From Enterococcus sp. MMGLQ5-1 (GTDB lineage: Bacteria > Bacillota > Bacilli > Lactobacillales > Streptococcaceae): a stretch of 38,980 nt of DNA. Positions 9,732-19,552 of this stretch are shown piece by piece. Where the stretch lies: contig NZ_JABJXU010000013.1 of NCBI RefSeq assembly GCF_013155265.1, positions 1-38,980 of the forward strand, written 5' to 3'. How positions within the stretch are numbered: the first letter of the stretch is position 1; every line of letters begins with the position of its first letter. A program made the translations under genes and the position numbers. The notes under the pieces were generated by a model. It did not search any database, was not told where the DNA came from, and saw nothing but the letters and a program-made list of their open reading frames with translations.

Positions 9732-11219
9732 CTATCGTGTTGCAATTACCTTTTCAATATGTTTAATCGCTTTTTCTTTACCTAACAATTCAATTGTATC
9801 CGGTAATTCTGGCCCATGCATTTCGCCAGAAACGGCAATTCTAATAGGCATAAACAGATTTTTACCCTTTACCCCTGTTTCTTTTTGAACCTCTTTTATT
9901 AATGGAAAAATACGATCCCGATTAAATTCATCAGCTGATAACGCTTCAAGCTTAGCCTTAAACGCTGTTAAAACAACAGGAACCGTTTCAGCAGCTAGAA
10001 CCTCTTTTGCCTCTTCCGTCACCACTGGATGCTCATTAAAGAATAAATCCGTTAAAGGCACAATTTCCTCTGCAAAGCTCATTTGTGGTTGATAAAGTGC
10101 AACTAATTTTTGAGCACGCTTTAATTCTGCTTCAGCAGGTTTTTCTGACAAACGATTTGCCGCTACCAAAAATGGTTTTGCTAACTCAAATATCTTTTCA
10201 GCAGATGCTTGCTTCACATATTGATTATTAATCCATTCCAATTTCTTTTGATCAAAGGCAGCAGGTGCTTTACTTAAACGATTTTCATCAAATAATTGGA
10301 TTAATGCTTCCTGGCTAAAGATTTCTTCCTCACCACCTGGATTCCAGCCTAATAAAGCGATGAAATTAAATAAAGCTTCTGGTAAATAGCCCTTAGCCCG
10401 ATAATCCTCAATAAATTGTAAGGTTTGGGTATCACGCTTAGATAATTTCTTACCTGTTGCCGAATTAATAATTAAGGTCATGTGACCAAATTTAGGTGTT
10501 TCCCAACCAAAAGCTTCATAAATCATCAGCTGCTTTGGCGTATTGGCGATATGGTCATCACCACGTAAAACATGGGTAATTTCCATCAAATGATCGTCAA
10601 CAACGACCGCAAAATTATAGGTTGGCATACCGTCACGCTTTTGAATTACCCAATCGCCACCAACATTGCCACCTTCAAATTCAATATCGCCCTTCACCAT
10701 GTCATGCCATTTATAAATTGCCTTTTCATCAACTTTTAAGCGAATTACTGGTATGATACCGGCTGCTTTTTTCTCAGCAATGACAGCCTCACGTTCTGCA
10801 TCAGTCATATCTTTAAATTCGTAGATATATTTTGGTGTTTCACCAGCCGCCTCTTGCGCTTCTCTTTGTGCTGCAAGCTCATCCTCAGTTAAATAGGATT
10901 CATATGCTAAGCCCTTTTCAACCAATTCTTGAACAAGTGGCTGATAAATTTCCAGACGCTCTGACTGACGATATGGTCCAAAATCACCCGGATTTTGTGG
11001 GCTCTCGTCCCAATCCATACCTAACCAAGCCAGATTTTCTAATTGCGAACGTTCACCGTCTGCCACATGACGTTTTTGGTCGGTATCTTCAATCCGAATT
11101 ATAAATTCACCATTATAGTGACGTGCGAATAAATAATTAAATAAGGCTGTTCTTGCATTACCAATATGCAATAATCCAGTTGGACTTGGTGCATAACGAA
11201 CACGAATTTTGTCTGACAT
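9732..11219 (-). CDS. gltX: Glutamyl-tRNA synthetase
   Basis: A class I aminoacyl-tRNA synthetase that charges tRNA-Glu and, in Firmicutes that lack GlnRS, usually also tRNA-Gln for GatCAB amidation (family knowledge). The 495-aa protein has the HIGH-type motif HIGN at 18-21, the KMSKS-type motif KLSKR at 258-262, [10 protein letters not shown], the [12 protein letters not shown] segment and a complete C-terminal anticodon-binding domain. A GTG six codons upstream is in frame, but the ATG at 11219 sits 10 nt after GAGGAG and gives the usual [15 protein letters not shown] start. It is the last gene of the dut-to-gltX cluster and ends at a strong terminator. Confidence 0.98.
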   Translation of the reverse strand: MSDKIRVRYAPSPTGLLHIGNARTALFNYLFARHYNGEFIIRIEDTDQKRHVADGERSQLENLAWLGMDWDESPQNPGDFGPYRQSERLEIYQPLVQELVEKGLAYESYLTEDELAAQREAQEAAGETPKYIYEFKDMTDAEREAVIAEKKAAGIIPVIRLKVDEKAIYKWHDMVKGDIEFEGGNVGGDWVIQKRDGMPTYNFAVVVDDHLMEITHVLRGDDHIANTPKQLMIYEAFGWETPKFGHMTLIINSATGKKLSKRDTQTLQFIEDYRAKGYLPEALFNFIALLGWNPGGEEEIFSQEALIQLFDENRLSKAPAAFDQKKLEWINNQYVKQASAEKIFELAKPFLVAANRLSEKPAEAELKRAQKLVALYQPQMSFAEEIVPLTDLFFNEHPVVTEEAKEVLAAETVPVVLTAFKAKLEALSADEFNRDRIFPLIKEVQKETGVKGKNLFMPIRIAVSGEMHGPELPDTIELLGKEKAIKHIEKVIATR

Positions 11220-11233
11220 TTTAATAAAGCTCC

Positions 11234-11494
11234 TCACTTTTTATCTAATTGTTCTAAAAATTTTTTTAACTCTAATTTACGTTTTGCAGGCAGATCTTTA
11301 GATTTTATATTTAAAATAGCCGCATCCAAATCATATAAAAAATGTAAGCAGGCACCCTCATCAACCAAAGCTTTAACTTTTAAAAAAGCAGCCTTTGCGC
11401 CAAGTTGACATAATTGTTCGGCTGTCAAAATACCTGCCTGATTTAGCTTAGATTCATTAGCCTTTCCGATGCCTTGCATTTCTGAAATTTTCAT
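11234..11494 (-). CDS. TfoX C-terminal domain protein
   Basis: A stand-alone 86-aa protein matching the TfoX C-terminal domain, a helix-hairpin-helix-like fold. Visible landmarks are the [25 protein letters not shown] core and a basic C-terminal helix ending [16 protein letters not shown]. The N-terminal TfoX half is absent, which is common for Firmicutes members. It ends 14 nt before the gltX start and is probably co-transcribed with it. In Proteobacteria TfoX/Sxy promotes competence; no such role can be claimed for this short form. Confidence 0.8.
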   Translation of the reverse strand: MKISEMQGIGKANESKLNQAGILTAEQLCQLGAKAAFLKVKALVDEGACLHFLYDLDAAILNIKSKDLPAKRKLELKKFLEQLDKK

Positions 11495-11587
11495 AGAATA
11501 ATTACCTCACATTTACCATTTAGAGTATTCCTAATGCTTAAGTATAAGGCTTCCGCTAATGGCTTTCAACTTTTTTCAGATAGAAAT

Positions 11588-12073
11588 CTAAAAATTTTCA
11601 TTTTTTTTCAGCAAAACAACTGCTTGAGCGCCTATTCCTTCCCCACGACCGATAAAGCCCATTTTTTCTGAGGTTGTTGCCTTGATATTGACTTGCTCTG
11701 CTGATATTTGTAAGATGTCTGCAATATTTTGCTTCATTTTAGGCAAAAAGGCTGCCATTTTAGGGCGCTCCGCAATAATCGTACTATCAATATTAGATAC
11801 TTGATAACCTTTTTCTGACATCATTAAAAAAATTTCACTTAGTATTGTAGTTGAAGAGATACCTTCTGTTCTCTGATCTGTATCTGGAAAAGCATGCCCA
11901 ATATCACCTGCCCCAAGTGCCCCAATAATTGCATCGGTGATTGCATGTAATAAAACATCTGCATCGCTGTGACCTAATAACCCCTGCTCAAAGGGTAGCT
12001 GCTCGCCACCAATCATTAGCCTGCGCCCGTCAACTAACTGATGCACATCGTAGCCTTGACCAATTCTAAACAT
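11588..12073 (-). CDS. ispF: 2-C-methyl-D-erythritol 2,4-cyclodiphosphate synthase
   Basis: Fifth step of the MEP isoprenoid pathway: cyclises CDP-methylerythritol 2-phosphate to MEcPP, releasing CMP. The 161-aa protein has the metal-binding DVH at 9-11, GHSDADVLLHAITDAIIGA at about 35-53, the GHAFPDTD loop, the IDSTIIAERPKM strand and the C-terminal TTSEKMGFIGRGEGI motif. It overlaps the end of ispD by 8 nt, so the two are translationally coupled. No other MEP genes lie in the window. Confidence 0.97.
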   Translation of the reverse strand: MFRIGQGYDVHQLVDGRRLMIGGEQLPFEQGLLGHSDADVLLHAITDAIIGALGAGDIGHAFPDTDQRTEGISSTTILSEIFLMMSEKGYQVSNIDSTIIAERPKMAAFLPKMKQNIADILQISAEQVNIKATTSEKMGFIGRGEGIGAQAVVLLKKNENF

Positions 12074-12743
12074 TACGCCGCCTCCTCATGATTGCTTTGG
12101 CAATTACTAAATCCTCAGGTGTGGTAATTTTTATATTTTCATAGCTTCCCATGGTAATTGTCACCTCAGCATCTAAAAACGCTTCAATTAGTGAACCATC
12201 ATCTGTTCCTAAAAACTGGCATTCTTCTGCTTTTTTGTGTGCTTTTTTAATCCACTCCGTTAAAAAAACCTGTGGGGTCTGTGCCTGATATAAATCAGCA
12301 CGTGGCACTGTACGAATAATTTTACCCTTGCGCACCTGCTTAATCGTATCCTTAACAGGTACAGCTAACATTGTTGCATTATTTTCAAAAACATTAGCTT
12401 TTAAAGCCTCCAAATTTTCTGACGTGATAAATGGTCGCGCGCCGTCATGTATCATGACATATTTACAATTAGTTTGTGCCAAGCCTAATCTGACACTATC
12501 CTGCCTTTCCAAACCACCCTCGATAAATTCAACCTCTCTCGGTAACGTTGGAAAATTTTCACGCTCATCTGCTTTGCCTACAACAATGATTTGCTTGCAA
12601 TCATTATCAGATAAAAATAAATCAATCGAATAGCTGATAATAGGTTGATGCTTTAACTCTAGAAATACTTTATTTTGCTTAATCCCCATACGTGTGCCAC
12701 TGCCTGCAGCCAGCACAATCGCTGTATAATCCACTATTTTCAA
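12066..12743 (-). CDS. ispD: 2-C-methyl-D-erythritol 4-phosphate cytidylyltransferase
   Basis: Third MEP-pathway step: couples methylerythritol 4-phosphate to CMP from CTP. The 225-aa nucleotidyltransferase shows the N-terminal LAAGSGTRMGIKQNKVFLEL signature, the EGGLERQDSVRLGL segment, the HDGARPF motif and the C-terminal KITTPEDL motif. The start is ambiguous: a TTG at 12743 lies very close to AAGGA, while a GTG three codons later (12734) has looser spacing. I keep the TTG. Together with ispF and the upstream yacL-radA this matches the Bacillus-type order radA-yacL-ispD-ispF-gltX. Confidence 0.95.
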   Translation of the reverse strand: MKIVDYTAIVLAAGSGTRMGIKQNKVFLELKHQPIISYSIDLFLSDNDCKQIIVVGKADERENFPTLPREVEFIEGGLERQDSVRLGLAQTNCKYVMIHDGARPFITSENLEALKANVFENNATMLAVPVKDTIKQVRKGKIIRTVPRADLYQAQTPQVFLTEWIKKAHKKAEECQFLGTDDGSLIEAFLDAEVTITMGSYENIKITTPEDLVIAKAIMRRRRNV

Positions 12744-13018
12744 ATTCCTTTCATAAAAAGGCTTAGCGTATCGCCTAACGCGCGAAATCCAGACGTGTTA
12801 ATGCTTTCTTACAAGTCGTGAATACGATTAGTGATTTATCGCTCAAAGCCTAACCATAAGCCTAAACGCCTCAAAATACGAAACGATTTGCTCTGATGCC
12901 TGCCAATCGCTAAACAAAATTTTTTACGCTATCAAGCTACTCAGCAAAAATCGTTAAATCCATATAAAAATGCTTATTAAACTGAAAAAAAGGCTTCAGA
13001 ATGAACTAAACGCTTAAA
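12744..13018. other. Gene-free block with short GCCTAA-type repeats
   Basis: About 275 bp between yacL and ispD with no ribosome-site-supported reading frame on either strand. It looks richer in G and C than the surrounding intergenic DNA and has several relatives of GCCTAA/TTAGGC (near 12757, 12767, 12847, 12859). A GCGT/ACGC hairpin followed by a short T run on the minus strand lies just upstream of ispD. It could be a decayed gene or a structured leader; I cannot assign it. Confidence 0.35.
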
Positions 13019-14131
13019 CTAGCGAGTTGATTTTTGATGCTCCAGTCTTTTTTTGTTTGGCTTCGCAAAAATCATTCGGCCAGCAGCGGTTTGAAGTGCA
13101 GTCGTAACCACAACACTAATCGGCTGATTCATGTGGCGCTGTCCTTCTTCAACAACAATCATCGTACCATCCTCCAAATAGGCAACACCCTGTTCTCGTT
13201 CAGTACCCGCCTTGACAACTGTAACTTCCATTTCTTCACCGGGAATGACCACCGGCTTAACTGCATTTGCTAATTCATTAATATTTAAAACAGTAATATT
13301 TTGAAATTCTGCAATTTTATTTAAATTATAATCGTTCGTAATTAAGATAGCATCCAAATGCCGTGCTAGCTTCATCAGCTTGGTATCTACTTCTTTAATA
13401 TCCTCGTAATCCAAATCATACATTTCAATATCAATAGCTTCTTCCTTTTGCAAAATATTAAGAATATCCAAGCCACGCCGACCCTTTGCTCTTTTTAGTG
13501 AGTCAGTTGAATCAGCTACTAGCTGTAACTCTAATAGAACAAAATTTGGTACTAAAATAGTGCCCTCAATAAAGCCCGTTCTAAGAATATCCAAAATACG
13601 ACCATCAATTAATACTGAAGTATCCAGCAGCTTGTAATGATGAAATTGCTCATCAGCTCGTCTTTCCATCACCTTAGGCGCTTCTTCAATTGTCACTTTT
13701 CTATTTTTAATTAGCAATTGACGGATATCTTCCTGACGCCGATGAAAAATTGAAAAGCCTGTATAAGCAAGTAATATCATAATCACAAAAGGCAAAACTG
13801 TACTTACAAAGGGAACATTCAAATAAAATAGGGGAATTGAGCCAAGCAGCCCAATCAATAAGCCCATCACACTACCAATCGAAGCAAAAAGCACCTCTGT
13901 TAAGCTGATTTTACTTGCACGTTCATCAATTGCGGTGAGTAATTTAAGAATAAAATTAGCTAGGAATAATGACAGGATTAAAAAAATCACACCACCGATA
14001 ATACTATTAACAATTGGACGATTAAAAACTGAATCGCGTTGCTGAATTGCTAACCAAAACGCTGGTAAAAAGCTACCACCTAAACTTGCACCGATAATTA
14101 CCATAAGCAAATGAATAATATTCTTTCGCAT
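13019..14131 (-). CDS. yacL: PIN and TRAM domain membrane protein, YacL-like
   Basis: A 370-aa protein with four N-terminal transmembrane helices (about 6-28, 40-63, 80-100, 105-125), a PIN-type nuclease fold (about 170-285) and a C-terminal TRAM RNA-binding domain (about 295-355). In the PIN domain LLDTSVLIDGRILDI, DSLKRAKGRRGLDIL, DTKLMKLA and ITNDYNLNKIA carry the expected acidic residues. It is conserved next to radA in Firmicutes, with unclear function; RNase or RNA-binding activity is inferred from domains only. The ATG at 14131 follows AGAGGTGG at 5 nt; an upstream GTG at 14140 is less likely. Confidence 0.93.
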   Translation of the reverse strand: MRKNIIHLLMVIIGASLGGSFLPAFWLAIQQRDSVFNRPIVNSIIGGVIFLILSLFLANFILKLLTAIDERASKISLTEVLFASIGSVMGLLIGLLGSIPLFYLNVPFVSTVLPFVIMILLAYTGFSIFHRRQEDIRQLLIKNRKVTIEEAPKVMERRADEQFHHYKLLDTSVLIDGRILDILRTGFIEGTILVPNFVLLELQLVADSTDSLKRAKGRRGLDILNILQKEEAIDIEMYDLDYEDIKEVDTKLMKLARHLDAILITNDYNLNKIAEFQNITVLNINELANAVKPVVIPGEEMEVTVVKAGTEREQGVAYLEDGTMIVVEEGQRHMNQPISVVVTTALQTAAGRMIFAKPNKKRLEHQKSTR

Positions 14132-14173
14132 TAGGTCCACCTCTTTCTATTATTTAAAAATTACAATCACTTT

Positions 14174-14208
14174 GATTTTAGTATACATGGCAAAATTATA
14201 CTAAAATC
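14174..14208. repeat. Perfect 12-bp inverted repeat between radA and yacL
   Basis: GATTTTAGTATA (14174-14185) and TATACTAAAATC (14197-14208) form a perfect 12-bp stem with an 11-nt loop. There is no T tract on the minus strand after it, so it is not a standard terminator. It contains TATACT, so an operator or processing site before yacL is possible. Confidence 0.5.
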
Positions 14209-14228
14209 TAGCAATTGAAGATCATTTG

Positions 14229-15596
14229 TTATGAATTGTTAAAAACTATTTCAATGACCTCATTTAATGTTTGAACACCGACGACATCAATTCCCTGAGG
14301 TATTTCCCAATTTCCCAAATTATTTTTCGGCAAATAAACCTTTGTAAAGCCTAGCTTTGCCGCTTCATTTACCCGCTGCTCAATATGTGTTACCCGACGC
14401 AGCTCACCAGTCAAACCAATCTCCCCGATAAAGCATTCTGAAGGCTTGGTTTCCTGATCCTTATAGCTTGAAGTAATCGCAATTGCTATTGCCAAGTCAA
14501 CCGATGGTTCGTTGAGTTTTACACCACCTGCTGCCTTTAAGTAAGCATCTTGATTTTGCAGTAATAAGCCCGCACGTTTTTCAAGTACCGCCATTATTAA
14601 GCTTGCACGATTATAATCAATCCCCGTTGTTGTTCGCTTTGCATTGCCAAATAAGGTTGGCGTTAACAGAGCCTGCACTTCCGTCAATATCGGACGACTG
14701 CCTTCCAAAGCCACAACAACAGCTGTACCACTTGCCCCCGCAATTCTTTCTTCTAAGAAGACTTCTGATGGATTAGTCACTTCCATTAAACCTGAACCCG
14801 TCATTTCAAAAATACCAATTTCATTTGTTGAGCCAAAGCGATTCTTAACAGCTCTCAAAATTCGATAGCTCTGGTGACGCTCGCCCTCAAAGTATAAAAC
14901 AGTATCTACCATATGCTCCAGCATCCTCGGACCTGCTAGCGAGCCCTCCTTAGTAACATGACCGACAATAAAAGTTGCCATATCATTCGTTTTGGCCAGC
15001 TGTAATAGCTCTGCTGTCACCTCACGTACCTGAGAAACGCTGCCCTGAGTGCTGGAAACATCTGGATTAAGCATGGTTTGAATCGAATCAACTACAAGAA
15101 AATCAGGCTTTAATTTTTCAATCTGCTGTCGAATTAATTTCATATTAGTTTCAGCATAAAGATAAAATTCATTATCAATTGAGCCTAAGCGTTCAGCCCG
15201 CATTTTAATTTGCTCCGCACTTTCTTCGCCGGAAACATATAATACACGGCCTTTTTCAGCAAGCTGCGTTGAAACTTGTAGTAATAAGGTTGACTTACCA
15301 ATTCCAGGGTCTCCACCGATTAAAACTAAAGAGCCTGTTACAACACCGCCGCCTAAGACACGATTAAGCTCATCAATATCTGTTGCCAATCTTGGTGCCT
15401 TTTGAAAGGCAACCTCTTTCAGTAAAACAGGACTGGAGGCAGCACCTGAAATCGATACACGTGCATTTTTTACTGCTTTAACTTCAACTTCTTCCTCAAA
15501 GCTATTCCAGCTACCACAGTTTGGGCAACGACCCAAGAGACGTAAAGAATGATAACCACATTCCTTACAAACGTATTTAACCTTTGTCTTTGCCAT
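14229..15596 (-). CDS. radA: DNA repair protein RadA/Sms
   Basis: A RecA-like ATPase that promotes branch migration in recombination and, in streptococci, transformation. The 455-aa protein has a four-cysteine zinc finger (Cys10, Cys13, Cys24, Cys27), Walker [10 protein letters not shown] at 94-102, the RadA-specific KNRFG motif near 253, and a C-terminal Lon-protease-like domain (about 300-455) with [11 protein letters not shown]-type sequence. Its ATG shares one base with the dut stop (TAATG), a coupled arrangement. The dut-radA-yacL order supports a nucleotide-pool and DNA-repair unit. Confidence 0.97.
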   Translation of the reverse strand: MAKTKVKYVCKECGYHSLRLLGRCPNCGSWNSFEEEVEVKAVKNARVSISGAASSPVLLKEVAFQKAPRLATDIDELNRVLGGGVVTGSLVLIGGDPGIGKSTLLLQVSTQLAEKGRVLYVSGEESAEQIKMRAERLGSIDNEFYLYAETNMKLIRQQIEKLKPDFLVVDSIQTMLNPDVSSTQGSVSQVREVTAELLQLAKTNDMATFIVGHVTKEGSLAGPRMLEHMVDTVLYFEGERHQSYRILRAVKNRFGSTNEIGIFEMTGSGLMEVTNPSEVFLEERIAGASGTAVVVALEGSRPILTEVQALLTPTLFGNAKRTTTGIDYNRASLIMAVLEKRAGLLLQNQDAYLKAAGGVKLNEPSVDLAIAIAITSSYKDQETKPSECFIGEIGLTGELRRVTHIEQRVNEAAKLGFTKVYLPKNNLGNWEIPQGIDVVGVQTLNEVIEIVFNNS

Positions 15597-16078
15597 TACT
15601 TAACTCCAGTTGAGCCGTGACCACTTGTACGTTCTTCTTTTTCAGTTTCTGAATCATGATCCGCCTTTAAAAATTTTTTAAAAATACCTTGACCAATTCG
15701 CTCTCCTTTTTCAATTTTGACAGTTTTAAAACTAAAATTCCAAAATTGAAACATGATATGTCCCTCATTTTCAGGATTATTATAATAATCCTGATCGATC
15801 ACACCAACACCATTTGACATTATTAAAAAACGTTTTAAAGGATTACTTGAGCGATTTGCTAGCTCTAAATACTCATCTGGCTGCATGTACGACTTGATGC
15901 CTGTCGGTACCAAGGTCGGTTTTTGAGCTGCTCTATTAAAAATCGCAGTCCAAAAGCTTGGAATTTCAATGCTTTCACCTGCTTCAAAATCATAGCCTGC
16001 AGCACACTTTGTTGCACGAGCAGGTAAATTAATTGATTGGTTTTCATATGCCTTAATTACTTCAAAGCCTCTTGTCAT
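15596..16078 (-). CDS. dut: dUTP diphosphatase
   Basis: Hydrolyses dUTP to dUMP and pyrophosphate, keeping uracil out of DNA and supplying dTMP synthesis. The 160-aa trimeric-type dUTPase has all five motifs: [32 protein letters not shown] and the C-terminal RTSGHGSTG. Motif 2 has ANRSS where GRSS is usual, and motif 5 has a His, both mild variants. An insertion with [13 protein letters not shown] sits between motifs 1 and 2, as I recall for lactobacillus and phage-type enzymes. The ATG follows AAGAGG. It heads the dut-radA-yacL cluster. Confidence 0.93.
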   Translation of the reverse strand: MTRGFEVIKAYENQSINLPARATKCAAGYDFEAGESIEIPSFWTAIFNRAAQKPTLVPTGIKSYMQPDEYLELANRSSNPLKRFLIMSNGVGVIDQDYYNNPENEGHIMFQFWNFSFKTVKIEKGERIGQGIFKKFLKADHDSETEKEERTSGHGSTGVK

Positions 16079-16324
16079 AAAATAACCTCTTATTCTTATT
16101 ATAATTTTAGTCTCTACTTCTATATTTCGCTTTTTTATATCTTAATATTCATTTTATCATTATTTTTCAATTTTTTTGAATGATAGCTTTATAAAGATTA
16201 TTTTTTTATAAATCAATGCTTCATTTAAGCTTCCTTAAATAATAATCATAAAATTATTAAATCCGATGACAGATTTAATCGCAACTGTTAAGATAAATAA
16301 TAATCAAATTATGGAGAATTTAAA

Positions 16325-18976
16325 ATGCGTGAATTTACAAAGCATCTCAATAAAAATAAAATACTTTACTTGTCCATTCTGAGCTTCCTAATCCCACTTG
16401 GTGCTCTTTTTATAATATACCTGAGTAACGATATCTATTTTGGTAGCAATCGGACTGTTTTAGCAGGAGATGGCTATCATCAATACGTTGTCTTCCACAA
16501 CGCTATCAAAAATATCCTAGCTGGTGATGGCAGCTTATTCTACAATTGGAATATCGGACTTGGCGTAAATTTTTATGCCTTATCCGCCTATTATCTCGGC
16601 AGCCTATTTACACCATTAGTCTATTTCTTTGATGTTCAATCAATGCCCAATGCGATTTATCTACTAACACTGCTTAAATTTGGCACAATTGGAATATCAG
16701 CCTTCACTTCATTTCGACATATTTTTAAAAAAGCGGCCGTTGAAGTCATTTTTGGACTCTCAATTTGCTTTACATTGATGAGCTTTATCACCTCAATGAG
16801 CGAAATTATTATGTGGTTAGATGTTTTTATCTATCTCCCGCTTGTTTTATGGGGCTTGGACCGCTTAATGAAGCAAAGGAAAAATGGTTTGTTTTTCACA
16901 AGCCTTTTATTATTATTAATGAGCAATTATTACTTTGGCTTTATGATTTGTATCTTTATTGGCTTATACTATTTCAGCCTTTTAGTCGGTGATTTTAGTC
17001 GTTATCGTACTACTATTGTTTCATTCCTAAAAACAAGCCTTTTAGCCGGCACCGCAAGCTTGATTGTTTTACTGCCCGTTTTTATTGATTTAAGAACGGT
17101 AGGCGAAAGCATGACTGCAATTAATCAATTCAAAACAGATGATACAGGCCTTTTCGACTTACTTTATAAAAACTTTATTGGTGCTTATGATACAACTCAA
17201 TATGATGCTCTGCCAATGATTTATGTTGGACTCATACCATTATTTCTAGCAATTCTTTATTTTTTCAATCAACGGTTTAGCCGAAAACAAAGAATAGCAA
17301 GCGGTCTCTTAATCAGTTTTATCATAGCAAGCTTCTATATTCAGCCACTCAATCTTGCGTGGCAGGGAATGCATTCTCCCAATATGTTCCTATTTCGATT
17401 TAGTTTTCTTTTTTCAACATTAATCATTTTATTAGCTGGAAAAAATGCTGAATATTTAGATGGCAAAATGGCTCGACAATTCTGTATCAGTATCATCGGC
17501 TTCATTGGAATTTTCTTAATCAGTCAGCTTTGGCAAAACAATAGTCAATATGCATTTTTAACAACTGCAAGCTATTATCTAACTTTTTCATTTTTAATTG
17601 CTTATTTTATCATTAATTTTGGCTATTTAAGAAAATTAATTACTAAAACATTTTATTGTACTATTTTAGTTTGTCTAATTATCTTTGAAATGATTGCCAA
17701 CACTACCCTGATGATTACAGGTATCGGTGATGAATGGGTATATCCAGATCAAACAAATTATCAACAAACAGTCAAAGATGTTTTACCGCTTGCGCAACAG
17801 ATTAATCATTATAATTCAAGCTTTGTTAGAACTGAAAATCTTAATCCAATTGTCGCAAATGACGGCATGCTCTTTAATTTAAATACAATTTCTCAGTTTA
17901 GCTCCGTTCGTAATACTGACTCTTCTGGCGCTTTAAATCAGCTTGGCTACTTATCTGAAGGCACTAATCTAAATTTACGGTATCAAAACAATACACTATT
18001 AGCAGACAGCTTATTTGGCATTAAATATTTACTTAGTAAAGATAGTGTCAATCGTTTTGGTTATTCAGAATTTCTCAGCTCTGGTGCATATACAGCTTAT
18101 GAGAACCAATTTGCAGCACCTTTAGCAGTAATGACGAGTTCAGATAATAGTCAGAAGCAATTGAGCACCTCGCAGCTTGAGAGCCAAAAAATATTAGCCA
18201 ATTATCTAGCAAATACCGATTTAAATTACTTCCAAGTCAATTATCTAAGTAAACCCGAGTTTATCAACTCAACACTTGAAACCAAGATTGATTCAACCAA
18301 ATGGACAATTAATCGTCAAAAAATGAATCAGCCAATCACGATGAAATTTACTGTTAAAGTACCCGCAAACCAACAGGCCTACTATATGCTAGAAGCAGAT
18401 GAAAATGATGATACCGACAATAATGTAACAGTGACAATTAATAATCAATCGGTAACAAAGAAATATAGCGAGATTGGAAAATATTACGATTTGGGCTATT
18501 ATTCAACCGAGACTGAAATTACTTTTGCCGTAACTTTTCCGAGTCAAGCTACAATCTCAATGTACCCGCCTAAGATTGCCTTATTAGATTTAACAAGCTA
18601 TCAAGAAGCAATGCAAAAAATTAAGGCAAAGGGCGTTGACTTAAAAGTATCAGGCAATCAGGCAAGCGGGACATTTGATGCTGATTCTGACCAAACCCTG
18701 TTTCTAAGTATTCCATATAACCAAGGCTGGATAGCTAAGGTTGATGGTAAGGCGGTGACGACAAAACGTCTTTTTAAAGGCTTTCTAGCAATTGAAATTC
18801 CAAAGGGCAAGCATAAAATTGAACTTAGCTTTATACCAGTCGGCTTTAAAATCGGTGCTATTTGTTTTATAGGTGCTATTTTATGCTTCCTATTGAGCGA
18901 GTGGCTAGCTTATATAATCAAACGACGTCCAAAGCCTAAGTACCGCCACAGCATACAGAAGCATCCAAGGTCTTGA
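16325..18976 (+). CDS. YfhO-family polytopic membrane protein
   Basis: A large membrane protein of 883 aa with a first helix at about 15-35, about a dozen more up to about residue 465, a long extracytoplasmic domain (about 470-845) and a final helix at about 850-870 before a basic tail. Early residues VLAGDGYHQYVVFHN and FYNWNIGLGVNFYAL are characteristic of the YfhO family, which has a GT-C-like fold. In Bacillus and Listeria YfhO proteins take part in adding sugars to lipoteichoic acid (family knowledge); that role here is inference. The ATG follows TATGGAG. The serS promoter -35 overlaps its stop codon. Confidence 0.87.
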   Translation: MREFTKHLNKNKILYLSILSFLIPLGALFIIYLSNDIYFGSNRTVLAGDGYHQYVVFHNAIKNILAGDGSLFYNWNIGLGVNFYALSAYYLGSLFTPLVYFFDVQSMPNAIYLLTLLKFGTIGISAFTSFRHIFKKAAVEVIFGLSICFTLMSFITSMSEIIMWLDVFIYLPLVLWGLDRLMKQRKNGLFFTSLLLLLMSNYYFGFMICIFIGLYYFSLLVGDFSRYRTTIVSFLKTSLLAGTASLIVLLPVFIDLRTVGESMTAINQFKTDDTGLFDLLYKNFIGAYDTTQYDALPMIYVGLIPLFLAILYFFNQRFSRKQRIASGLLISFIIASFYIQPLNLAWQGMHSPNMFLFRFSFLFSTLIILLAGKNAEYLDGKMARQFCISIIGFIGIFLISQLWQNNSQYAFLTTASYYLTFSFLIAYFIINFGYLRKLITKTFYCTILVCLIIFEMIANTTLMITGIGDEWVYPDQTNYQQTVKDVLPLAQQINHYNSSFVRTENLNPIVANDGMLFNLNTISQFSSVRNTDSSGALNQLGYLSEGTNLNLRYQNNTLLADSLFGIKYLLSKDSVNRFGYSEFLSSGAYTAYENQFAAPLAVMTSSDNSQKQLSTSQLESQKILANYLANTDLNYFQVNYLSKPEFINSTLETKIDSTKWTINRQKMNQPITMKFTVKVPANQQAYYMLEADENDDTDNNVTVTINNQSVTKKYSEIGKYYDLGYYSTETEITFAVTFPSQATISMYPPKIALLDLTSYQEAMQKIKAKGVDLKVSGNQASGTFDADSDQTLFLSIPYNQGWIAKVDGKAVTTKRLFKGFLAIEIPKGKHKIELSFIPVGFKIGAICFIGAILCFLLSEWLAYIIKRRPKPKYRHSIQKHPRS

Positions 18977-19001
18977 AAATTAAGCAAATCTTTTGTATAC
19001 T
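18973..19001 (+). promoter_or_regulatory. serS promoter
   Basis: TTGAAA (18973-18978) and TATACT (18996-19001) are separated by exactly 17 bp. The -35 overlaps the yfhO stop codon. Transcription should begin near 19008, at the start of the T-box. Confidence 0.78.
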
Positions 19002-19007
19002 CGACTT

Positions 19008-19261
19008 AGGAAAATAGTAGTTTTAAAACTTAGAGATACAGTGGTTGGTGCAAACTGTGACAAAGCGAATCCATTCCGATTAATTTTAGCGAAATAAGTT
19101 AAACGTGATTACTGCGTTAAAGTAGCGAGAAATCATGACCCTAAATAAAGTGTGGTCTGGCTTTTCATTGAGCGTAGCATGCATCTAAGGCATGTTAAAA
19201 TTAGGTGGTACCGCGAATAAAAAACATTCGTCCTATATAGATTAGGATGACTGTTTTTTTA
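19008..19261 (+). promoter_or_regulatory. T-box riboswitch of serS (tRNA-Ser sensing)
   Basis: The invariant T-box core AGGTGGTACCGCG is at 19203-19215, followed by a terminator stem (19228-19235 / 19243-19250) and a T run from 19254. Stem I features are visible upstream: an AGAGA stretch near 19031 and the distal-loop-like GGTTGGTGCAAACTG near 19042. A UCC serine codon followed by A at 19070-19072 is the best specifier candidate, though I did not fold the RNA. Uncharged tRNA-Ser should stabilise the antiterminator and permit serS transcription. Confidence 0.92.
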
Positions 19262-19552
19262 TTTTGTCAGCAAGCACTCATTTTTATTACTGTTCTCTCA
19301 AAGCTGCTTTTAGTGACCTTGAACTTATTTTTCAAAAGTCTGGGCATTCCGCTGAATCCTTACAGATTGGATTGTTAGATAGATTGTTCCAAAAGCATTC
19401 AGCTGCGAACAAATTTTATCTAATTTGCTAGGCGCTGCGATTGAACAGCTAGATAAACGGTGGGTTTTGGAACATAAGCCAAACGACACAACTCTGAGTT
19501 TTTAGAGATGTCCTTATGTTAAATTAATTATTTTTATTACTGGAGGTAAAGA
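19262..19552 (+). other. Unusually long, structured leader after the serS T-box
   Basis: About 290 nt separate the T-box terminator from serS, far more than usual. It contains nested inverted repeats: TGTTCCAAAA (19385-19394) with TTTTGGAACA (19465-19474), and inside it TTATCTA (19416-19422) with TAGATAA (19450-19456). No supported reading frame is present. A GGAGG ribosome site sits 8 nt before the serS ATG. Confidence 0.5.

Noticed and set aside
19262-19552. A tRNA or second T-box in the serS leader
   Set aside because: No T-arm GTTCRANNC in a cloverleaf context and no second AGGTGGTACCGCG core.
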